Assembly (NCBI GenBank): GCA_001599935.1
Contig: BCIJ01000010.1
Location: 139,081-203,080, forward strand
From: Holtermannia corniformis
Taxonomy: Eukaryota; Basidiomycota; Tremellomycetes; Holtermanniales
DNA length: 64,000 nt
Direction: 5' to 3'
In this document: one piece after another, positions 53,527-61,620 of the stretch
Numbering within the stretch: the first letter of the stretch is position 1
Layout: each line of letters opens with the position of its first letter
Notes under the pieces: model-generated
The model's database searches: none
What the model was told of the DNA's origin: nothing
What the model saw: the letters and a program-made list of their open reading frames with translations, nothing else
Translations under genes and position numbers: made by a program

Positions 53527-54143
53527 ATGTCAACTGATAGAGGCAGACGTTTGGAGCATCAGCAGAAGGCGGTCAGTCTGGAAGCTCGAGTCTGACGAAT
53601 CGGCACTGATTCGGACTATAGTACGAATTGCAAGTTCGAGGTGGTATCGAGGTATATTAGGCGTAGCATACATGTCCAATTGCTGATGGTTTCCAGGGAG
53701 CTGCAAAGGGCACAGTATTTGGCGCACTAGCTGTTGGGCTTGCACACGCATCTTGGCCTTCTTTCAGGTCGGTCGGTGGTAGTGAATGCGCCGACAAACT
53801 GAGCCGCGGATAGCCGTCAGACTTGGGCCCTCAAGGCTTTCCTGACCTCGTCGGGTTCGTACGCAACTCTGGGAGTGACAGTAGTCGCTGACATTTCACA
53901 GCAAGTATCGTCGGCTTTGTCATCGGTGCCGGTACATGATGCCTAGGATGGGTGCAGAACAGTACTGACGACGGATTAGACAAGTACCTCTTGGAATACG
54001 AACATACTCAGCGACAGACAGAGAACGACTTTAGGAGGCGTGCACGCAACGCTTTGGCTCGTGAAGGCGTGATTGCTAGTGAAGGCGAGATCCGCAAGTG
54101 GCGCGCAAGGGAGGAAAACGTCCCGGCAAACGGGCAGAAGTGA
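53527..54143 (+). CDS. Small membrane protein in six mini-exons (126 aa)
   Basis: Rebuilt exons: 53527-53571, 53622-53651, 53697-53767, 53814-53854, 53902-53931 and 53980-54143. All five introns are 45-50 bp gt..ag, and the sum (381 nt) is in phase. Product: MSTDRGRRLEHQQKAYELQV, RGGIEGAAKGTVFGALAVGL, AHASWPSFSRQTWALKAFLT, SSASIVGFVIGADKYLLEYE and HTQRQTENDFRRRARNALAR, ending EENVPANGQK. Two hydrophobic helices (GAAKGTVFGALAVGLAHA and KAFLTSSASIVGFVIGAD) with a short basic loop, and a charged helical C-terminus. The shape is that of small fungal mitochondrial or ER membrane proteins, for example HIG1/RCF-like, but no family signature is certain. Its stop is 9 bp before the ATG of the next gene. 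Confidence 0.65.
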
Positions 54144-54152
54144 TCTGCAGCC

Positions 54153-55490
54153 ATGTCGAACGACAAGATCCACCTTGGATTGGAACGTATCCTTGCCCTC
54201 GTCAAGCACCTCACGCCGTCACCTTCGGGCCTATTTGACACTCCGTCTGTCCATCTCACCGGCACCAATGGCAAAGGCTCCGTCTCGGCAATCGTCGAGT
54301 CATCCTTGCGCGAAGCAGGGCTTCGGGTCGGGCGCTACAACAGCCCGCATCTTCTTTCAGTCAACGACGCAATCCGCATCAACGGCAGACCTGTTCCGAG
54401 AATAGATTACGACAATGCTCACGAAGAGGTCGAGAATCTATCCAAAGCGCAAAACATCGGTGCCTCCCTCTTCGAGCTGACGACGGCTACCGCTTTCTTG
54501 CTGTTCCACCGCGCACCGCTCGATATCGTCGTCATCGAATGTGGAATGGGCGGGATTCGCGACGCGACAAACGTACTGGACCCAGCTCGCAATCTGGTCT
54601 GCGCTTTGACGCAGGTAGATCTGGACCATCAGGCGTTTCTTGGCGACACGGTCGAGGCTATCGCTAGGGAAAAGGCAGGGATCGTTCCACCCGGTGGAGT
54701 CCTGGTTCTTGGCCGGCAAGACCACTCTAGTGTCGAAGATGTTGCCAAGGACGTCTCTGAAGCGAAGGGCGCAACGCTCGTCCGCGCGGCCACAGCGAAG
54801 GCTGCGCCATCCCATAACAAAGAAAATCACCTCCTTTCACTGGATCCTTTTCGTCCACCTCGCCCGCAGACGATCTCAATCGACCTCACATCAGGGACAA
54901 TCACCACCACACTTCCCCTGCCTGGTCCTCATCAGATTGACAACCTCGCACTGGCCGTCACTATCCTCGACACTCTGCGCTCAGGTCGATCGATCACGAT
55001 CGCACCAGCACTTGCGAACATTTCCAACGAGCATATTTCAGACGGGGTTAGACACACTCGCTGGCCTGGCCGCTGTACATGGCTCAAGTCACCTTATGGA
55101 CCCATTCTCGTCGACGGAGCACACAATGCTGGGGCCGCGACGCTCCTGCGAGAATACGTCGACTCGCTCGGCCTCCGAACACCAATCACTTTCATAATCT
55201 CCCTGTCGCATTCACCACCCAAAACGCCAGCATCAATCTTGGAACCCCTCATCCGACCGCATGACCGGGTCGCGTTGGTCTCGTTCTCCACACCTGTTGA
55301 GGATATGCCATGGGTGCGACCGGTCGAAATTCGAGACATGGCGCAAGCTTTGCCCCACAATCCTGTTTGGCAGCAAGGCGACTTGCGTCGTGCGCTTGAA
55401 TGGGCTCAAGAACACAAGACTCTTATCGTCGTTTGCGGAAGCCTGTATCTCGTTGCAGACTTGTACCGGCTCCTCGGCTTGGAAGCATGA
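54153..55490 (+). CDS. FOL3: Dihydrofolate synthase / folylpolyglutamate synthase
   Basis: Joins glutamate to dihydropteroate (or to folates) with ATP. A single uninterrupted frame of 445 residues: HLGLERILALVKHLTPSP, the P-loop VHLTGTNGKGSVSAIVESSL, RVGRYNSPHLLSVNDAIRIN, FELTTATAFLLFHRAPLDIV, VIECGMGGIRDATNVLDPAR, ALTQVDLDHQAFLGDTVEAI, AREKAGIVPPGG, the substrate-domain strand TRWPGRCTWLKSPYGPILVD then GAHNAGAATLLREYVDSLG, and a C-terminal LIVVCGSLYLVADLYRLLG. Lack of introns is unusual in this window. The short form and the DxxHQ motif fit the FOL3 (dihydrofolate synthase) branch; the longer polyglutamate synthase (MET7) is less likely. Confidence 0.88.
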   Translation: MSNDKIHLGLERILALVKHLTPSPSGLFDTPSVHLTGTNGKGSVSAIVESSLREAGLRVGRYNSPHLLSVNDAIRINGRPVPRIDYDNAHEEVENLSKAQNIGASLFELTTATAFLLFHRAPLDIVVIECGMGGIRDATNVLDPARNLVCALTQVDLDHQAFLGDTVEAIAREKAGIVPPGGVLVLGRQDHSSVEDVAKDVSEAKGATLVRAATAKAAPSHNKENHLLSLDPFRPPRPQTISIDLTSGTITTTLPLPGPHQIDNLALAVTILDTLRSGRSITIAPALANISNEHISDGVRHTRWPGRCTWLKSPYGPILVDGAHNAGAATLLREYVDSLGLRTPITFIISLSHSPPKTPASILEPLIRPHDRVALVSFSTPVEDMPWVRPVEIRDMAQALPHNPVWQQGDLRRALEWAQEHKTLIVVCGSLYLVADLYRLLGLEA

Positions 55491-55635
55491 AGAACATGAC
55501 GCATTGTTCAGCCGCTGCTATCCTTTCTGTACGCTGAAGCACCCTCCTCTGTGCTGATCACTTTTCGAGCTCCGCCGGCTACTTAGAGTGAGCATTTGAT
55601 GCTGCACGTTGTCCAGCTGACAAGCACCAACTCCA

Positions 55636-56400
55636 ATGTACGGCTCCGAGTACATCAGCAGTATCCCATCCGCAATCTACCAGGCCCCTTCGTGGATAGC
55701 CAGCAGCTTGTGGTCCTATGCCAGCCCCATTTTTCCAACGTGGGAACCGGTGAAACCCGAATCACCAGATCCAACGAATGCCCCCTTCGACCCGCCCCGA
55801 GAGTATGCCCGCTCCGAAAACGTCATGCCCTACTTCGAGGCCATCCGAAGCACTCAAGCGCATTTCGAATCGTTCGTCAATGCGCGAAACAAATTTCAAC
55901 TACAAGATTTGCAGCGCGTCGAAGTCGATCTCGGACTGTGCGGTGCAGTCGTGACATCTGCTGCGTGTACTGCCAGATGCGCACTACAGGCCGCCCTATC
56001 CGAATACCAAAACTTGACAACACCCATACAAGACTACTATGGTACGCAAGTGCTGGACGACATTCAACGCCAACTCGATACGGACGTCGTCCTCGGGATG
56101 GCCGAAGCCTCGACAAGGCCGACGACGGCGAGCAGCGTGCTCCGAGCCCCCGCTTCAACGACGCACCCTGTTCGTATACCGTTAACAGATCCAGCCGCGC
56201 GAAAGCCGATGACTAATCGCGAGCTCCCTCGCGACCACTCATTCCCGACAGCGGCGGCGATCAGCTCGCAGCAGCCTTCAGGCAAGTCATCGCACCTGCT
56301 TTCGTCGATCCGCAATTCATGGCGCCACAGAAGGAGTGCTAGACGGCCTACAACTTACGGATCACCAGAGCAGACCGAACGCCGTGCATGGCGTTTGTAG
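55636..56400 (+). CDS. Hypothetical protein, Ser/Pro-rich (254 aa)
   Basis: No family recognised. The N-terminus is aromatic (YISSIPSAIYQAPSWIASSL then WSYASPIFPTW). A middle helical region contains MPYFEAIRSTQAHFESFVNA and LGLCGAVVTSAACTARCALQ. The second half is low-complexity Ser/Thr/Pro and ends strongly basic (SSIRNSWRHRRSARRPT). No intron needed. It heads a run of three plus-strand genes of similar style (56595, 57900). Confidence 0.55.
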   Translation: MYGSEYISSIPSAIYQAPSWIASSLWSYASPIFPTWEPVKPESPDPTNAPFDPPREYARSENVMPYFEAIRSTQAHFESFVNARNKFQLQDLQRVEVDLGLCGAVVTSAACTARCALQAALSEYQNLTTPIQDYYGTQVLDDIQRQLDTDVVLGMAEASTRPTTASSVLRAPASTTHPVRIPLTDPAARKPMTNRELPRDHSFPTAAAISSQQPSGKSSHLLSSIRNSWRHRRSARRPTTYGSPEQTERRAWRL

Positions 56401-56594
56401 ACTGATGCACCAGTTTGGCGGCTTCATGCTCACATTTCCCTTGTTCAAATTATTCTTCAGACCTTCAGCGCTTAACACGCCCCTGCCGAATCCCTTTGTA
56501 GCACCCCTTTGTGCCTCCCCTTTGTCCTACGTTCTCGGTTTCACTTACAATGCGTGCGTTCGCCAGCTGTCAGCATCCAGCAGCTTACCTGACA

Positions 56595-57613
56595 ATGGCC
56601 CAAAATAAACAAGGATGGGATTATTCAATGACTTCGAACGCCTTTTCTGCAGCAGGTGGCGTGGAACAACCCAGCGATATGGAATGGAAGTCTGACGAAT
56701 CGGGTGAGTCTTCGAGGAACCACGCTCACTCTAATGTTGACAAATCATGCAGGCTACCCCTCAGGGCGACAGTCACCAGACATGTCATCCCTTCCAGGAA
56801 AATTTCCGACTTTTTCTGACGCATCCAGCGTGCCATCAGTGCTCGAGGACCTCGAGCGAGGTACGTCTGTGTAAATTGAACCATCCCATTCATAGTCCCT
56901 CAGGCTACAGTGCGCAGTCACCGGCGCCACCGCCAATGATGCCGCCGAGTCCCGAACTCTACACGCCGTCCATAAGCTCGCCGTCCCCCATCCAGAACGA
57001 CTTCAAGCGGTTCAATCAACGTTCGCCGGACTCTGTAAATCCTCCTCCTAACGATTATTTCTCAAGCCGCTTTTCGTCGGCACCCGCGTCTGCCGCAAGC
57101 ACAGCGTGGGGCGACCCGTCTGGTGCTGGCTACACTGGCGCTCCATCCTATCAGGGCCCCAATCCCTACGAGCGGTATGAGGGGTCAGCACCTTCTCGGT
57201 ATATCCCACCTTCTCGGTACATCCCACGTTCTGCGGGCCCCCCGTTCGCCCCGGAATCCCTTGCATCTCCCCCAAGCGCTCGGTTTGACACTGCGCCACC
57301 GCCCGCAAGTGCGAGTAGTAGCTATTTCAGTCGCGCCAACGGGGGATCGCCTACTCCCACGAGCTCTGAAAGATACGCACGCCGCTATCGTCCGACTGAG
57401 GCATGGAAGAGGCAAATGGGTCGGTGGAATGAGTCGCGACTATCTTTCACCGAGGCATTCAAGAAGACAAGCATCGGAAGCCATGCCAGCGAGTACTGGG
57501 GCGTAGCTCGCCGCTATGTCTCCAGAGCATCGGGTGCCATCTCTACTTTTGCGTCCAAGCGGTCAGCACAGCCGGGTAATAGCGTTCCCAGGTCCAAGCG
57601 CAGCCTCTTCTGA
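56595..57613 (+). CDS. Hypothetical Pro/Ser-rich protein with YIP repeat, three exons
   Basis: Exon 1 starts MAQNKQGWDYSMTSNAFSAA; introns at about 56705-56752 and 56862-56904 (both gt..ag, phase 1) give ...DESGYPSGRQSPDMSS... and ...LEDLERGYSAQSPAPPPM. The long last exon is Pro/Ser/Tyr-rich with a tandem SRYIPPSRYIPRS, and ends in a basic, more ordered part (RYARRYRPTEAWKRQMGRWN, AFKKTSIGSHASEYWGVARR then YVSRASGAISTF). It is likely a disordered protein with a helical basic C-terminus; function unknown. Confidence 0.6.
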
Positions 57614-57899
57614 TGTCAGTTGGAATCAGTGAGATGCAAACGGAATACTGCCAATAGTCCAGGCATGGCGAACGGTGCTGTAACTACCTGCTGCGATGCA
57701 TTTCGAGGAATATTCCTCCTTTCCTCGCACGACACACCAAAGCCGAGCACTCCTTTCTCCTCAATGACGTCGCAGACGTGCTTTCAGGGACAGCCCTCGG
57801 ACAAGACTGGCTCGCGTACGACAATCGCAGGTCTACTCATAAGACACTGAGCAGCCGCTTGCAGGGCTAGTCCAAGCGTATCGAGTAAAGCTGTAGCAT

Positions 57900-59084
57900 A
57901 TGCCGCTGGGCATATCGCTAGAGTCTACCCTTGCAAGGAACACCACTCGCATCTATGTCTTGACGAGAAACAGTCACGCAGGTCTCATCAGTACAAGCTT
58001 TCGGGCCCTGTGCGTTGCATGCAGGGTTCCCGACTACGTGGCAAGTGCTCGTACAGGCGATTTTACCAGCGGTGCGCAAGTATTGAATAATTGGCAAGAG
58101 GCAAGCTTCATGTTGGAAGGACTTGACAACTTCCGGACAGGGCTCCGTACCGAGAGGGACCGGTCACAGTCAGCGCCACCGCCCGCTTGGACCTCGGGAT
58201 ACTCTGAATTGACGAGGGACACGTCGGGAGACTGTACGCCCTTCACCTACCGCGGTGTGCAGTCGCACCCGAGGCCTTCGACGCCTCAGGTCGGGCGGTC
58301 GTACACTCACGCCGCGGCCACTTCTACAACGCGAGAAACAACGGTGCAGCACTCTCGACTACACCTCCAGACGCACGAGCTGTCGCGCGAGGGTTCTCAC
58401 CGTAGCACAAGACCTCGTAGCGCGGGCGCCGTCCACAGTGGCTTCGCGACGTCGCCTCTGGAGTCATTGGCGGAGGACCCTTTCAAGGAATCCAGATCGA
58501 ACAGCAGCTGCTCCAAAGCCTCACCTGAATGGCTTGAGTTCGACGTGCCACTGGTGACGAGCCGTCACCATCCACCATGGCCCGAATATGATGTCAACCT
58601 ACCACCGCTGGACCGTTGCGCCTCGCTCACGGCGGAGATGACCGTCTCTTGCCCGACTTGCAATACATTCGTTCCCCTCACGGAAGACTCAGGACTCCCT
58701 CGGAAGCCCAGCAAGCTGCACAAAAGAGCTCCATCGACCAAACCCAGTGAATCAAACCCCAAAGTGAACAGAGTCAAATCTTGGACTGCGCGCCACCTCT
58801 CGCGCTCGGCATCACGCGCTTCAACGACCACGACCGCGTCCTGGGGTTCCCGAGCCAGTCGATCCAATTCTCAAAGCGCATGGGATTGGGACAAAGAGTG
58901 TTTCGAACCACGTTCGCGTGCGAGTACCTTTTATTCAGACGCCCACACCCCGAAACAATTGAGCATCAAGGATGAAGCCAAGCTGTGGCTTAGCAATGCT
59001 TGGTGGAGGTATTGCGAGGCCAAAGACAGCTGTGCACGATCCCTGCGTCGTAGATCCACTCGATCGATGTCATCATTCGGTTGA
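57900..59084 (+). CDS. Hypothetical Ser/Thr/Arg-rich protein with CPTC motif (394 aa)
   Basis: Family not recognised. A mostly disordered Ser/Thr/Arg/Pro sequence has two more ordered parts: PLDRCASLTAEMTVSCPTCN then TFVPL (a C-x2-C), and the C-terminal KQLSIKDEAKLWLSNAWWRY followed by CEAKDSCARSLRRRSTRSMS. The first 70 residues may be non-coding: an in-frame ATG at 58109 (MLEGLDNFRTGLRTERD) is an alternative start. It ends like its upstream neighbours in an aromatic helix and a basic Ser/Arg tail. Confidence 0.55.
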   Translation: MPLGISLESTLARNTTRIYVLTRNSHAGLISTSFRALCVACRVPDYVASARTGDFTSGAQVLNNWQEASFMLEGLDNFRTGLRTERDRSQSAPPPAWTSGYSELTRDTSGDCTPFTYRGVQSHPRPSTPQVGRSYTHAAATSTTRETTVQHSRLHLQTHELSREGSHRSTRPRSAGAVHSGFATSPLESLAEDPFKESRSNSSCSKASPEWLEFDVPLVTSRHHPPWPEYDVNLPPLDRCASLTAEMTVSCPTCNTFVPLTEDSGLPRKPSKLHKRAPSTKPSESNPKVNRVKSWTARHLSRSASRASTTTTASWGSRASRSNSQSAWDWDKECFEPRSRASTFYSDAHTPKQLSIKDEAKLWLSNAWWRYCEAKDSCARSLRRRSTRSMSSFG

Positions 59085-59309
59085 ATGGTCGTTTATCGAG
59101 AGTTCGAAGCCAGTCCATCAGCAATGGCACGGACTGCGTTGCAATGTGGTAGAGCCGAGTAGGCAATTCGGTGCACTCTGCTGGAGTATCCACTGTTTGA
59201 ACACACACGAGCTGGGGCATCATCGCATCTCATTGCTCACAACCGTCTCAAGCACTCTGGGTAGCGCAGTCATGTGACAGCCTTTTCGTGCTGAACATTC
59301 CGCTTCTGC

Positions 59310-61323
59310 TCAGCGATGATCCCCTTCTTGTTCAGGCGGTTCCAGTAACCGCTTTCGCTCTTCTTGAACAGCCGAGCTATGGGAAGTTTCGTCTCGGCTT
59401 GACGATTCAGCGGGGGCGAGCAATGGCTTCACCAGCGAGCACGGGCGCGTTCGCTCGCAGATTGTCGATGATCCAGGGAAGAGGAGGAACGAGTGTGCTC
59501 CTTGCGACCAGTTGGCGTCATAGTTGATGCCTTTTGACCACTGTAACGTTAGGAGATGTGCGACGGCTACGGTCTCAGACTCACGTTTTGGCATGCGTCA
59601 AGCGCGACGTCTACGCCCCATCGCCGCTTCGGATTCGATTCCAACAGACCATTGAGGAAGAGAACGGCTACGATGCGTATCAGGTCTGCTACCCGGTCAC
59701 AGCCACGTAGACTCACTGTGTGAGGTGAGGTTTGTCGGGGCGAGGGCCTGATTGGTCAAGTTTTGGTACGTCAATCGAAGGATGCGTAGCAGCGTTGCTC
59801 TGTTCAGCTGATGAGTACAGCATACGGCCAGCTTCGTAGTCACTGCACGTACCCGACGGAATACATGTCCGCCTTGGCTTGATCGTGCTTTGGAATGTCT
59901 TTGTCTCCCGACCGACGCGCCAGACTCCAAGCCTTGACCTCTGGTGCTTGATAGTCTCGCGTCCCGGCGGTAGAGGGACTGTCGGTAGGATCGAACACTC
60001 TGGCGCTAAGGTCGATCAGCCCTGCCCGTTGGGCTTAGCTCGCACTTACGCTCCGAAATCTACCAGTTTCGTGCGGCGATCGAATCCAACACACATGTTG
60101 TGCGGCTTGATGTCGTGGTGCAAGATGCCGTGATCATGGCACTGCTTGACGGCGAGGAGGAGGTCCCTGGTCCGTGATGTGAGTGCACAGCCGATGGACG
60201 TGGATCAACGTACCTGATGAGTGTGTGAGCGGCTAGTTCGCCATATACGGCGCCGTGTGCCAGCTGGAGGCGGATTGATGGCTGAAGTAACTCCATCCCC
60301 AGCACCATGATAGGATAGGCATAAGCGTCTGTAGCTGGCACACCGTATTCGTGGTAGATGGGCGACAGAGGGTGAGCTTGCTGGAGAAAGTAGGCTTGCG
60401 GCTGTATGGCTGTTCAGCCGACCTTTCATCCACTTCGAAAACTACTGACGAGGTAATTGGCATTAGTCTCGACTGCCTGAGGTGCAAGCGTTGGATCACG
60501 ATACCAAACGCCAGCCACTCCCGACCGATCCTCGGGCACAGCCTTGGCGCCGCGTGCGCGTAGCAGCATGCTCGTCTCCTGCACAAGACCCCTTTCATAC
60601 TGCTCATGACGATAAGAGGTGAGGTCACCATTGAACAGCTCAGTCAACGGTAGTCTGCAAAGGATCAGCTTTGGGGACTCGGAAAATCCCAAGTGGATCG
60701 ACGTCGACTAACTTGACGGCAAGACCCTCGCTATAGATTGCCTGATGGTCGTGGATCCAACCATGTGGCATCTTGAAGACATATGGTATGGCCTTGGCAA
60801 CTTGACCGAAGGTACCTGCTCCCATCCATGCCAGGAGGCGGAGACTGTTTAGTCAGTTTGCACCCAAAGCAGAACATGGTCTTCCCGGCACGTACCCTCT
60901 CTGTGGCATGAGCCAGGATCTGTCAATATCGACCAGCAGGATGTGCGGTGTATCGCGCTCGTACGCTGCAAGGTACGCAGGGCATCCTCGATGAGGTAGG
61001 AATGTTGTCTCGGGGACAAGGCCGACGTCGCAAACTGGGACCATCGTGCAGTCGTAGGCGTCGCGGCGCGTCATGACGCCCGATACCGGATTCGAGGCAA
61101 CATCAAGCGTAGGGAAAGTCTCGTCGGAAGATTCCGTTAGGCTTGATGACAACTCGGGGTCGGAGATTCCGTCAAGGAGACCAGGGTTGATCGGCTGACG
61201 GGGCCGTGTCCTTGTCGCGTTCCACACATGCACTGTAGCGCGGCGCGGGGGAAACTCTTCCGGGGACGCCAGCGAGTCGCTGTTGGACCCTATCCTTACG
61301 GGGATCGCCAGCCTAGTGAGCAT
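59310..61323 (-). CDS. Divergent protein kinase (Ser/Thr type)
   Basis: Start at 61323 (MLTRLAIPVRIGSNSDSLAS). A ~150-residue N-terminal part without known domain precedes the kinase fold: Gly-rich loop LAWMGAGTFGQVAKAIPYVF, ATP Lys in LAVKLVDVDP, catalytic loop HDHGILHHDIKPHNMCVGFD (HRD reads HHD), LVDFGA (DFG), then AGTRDYQAPEVKAWSLARR (APE), SVG near the usual Asp-x-W-SxG, and NPKRRWGVDVALDACQ (final Arg). Many short introns. The C-terminal exon (59594-59310) is Ser/Glu-rich. Catalytic Lys, Asp and DFG are all present, so it is probably active, but I cannot assign it to a group. Confidence 0.7.
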
Positions 61324-61620
61324 TCTGTAGAGTCGCGGAATAGAAGCGACAGTAGAGTGCTGGTGTCAACTTGATGGTCGAAGCAAGGTGCTACGTCTTG
61401 AACATTGCTGCCAGGCTCCGAGACATGGTGGACCTGACCGGGTGGAGGTAATCACATGAAAGTGCGCGGCTGACGGCGGTGCTAGCCGCTCTAGCAACTA
61501 CCAGCACCGCACCGTCTTCACCTTGGCTGTGCTCAGCGGTTTCCTATTGATCGCGCTTCATTCGGGGTGTTTTCCAGCTCCAAAAGCGTGGCGTAGCACA
61601 GAGAAAGCCTCTGGGCCGGT
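61324..61620. promoter_or_regulatory. Divergent promoter of kinase and TRS65-like genes
   Basis: About 300 bp between opposing ATGs. It has a repeated 'ctagc' region (61480-61505) but no TATA box. Confidence 0.4.
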
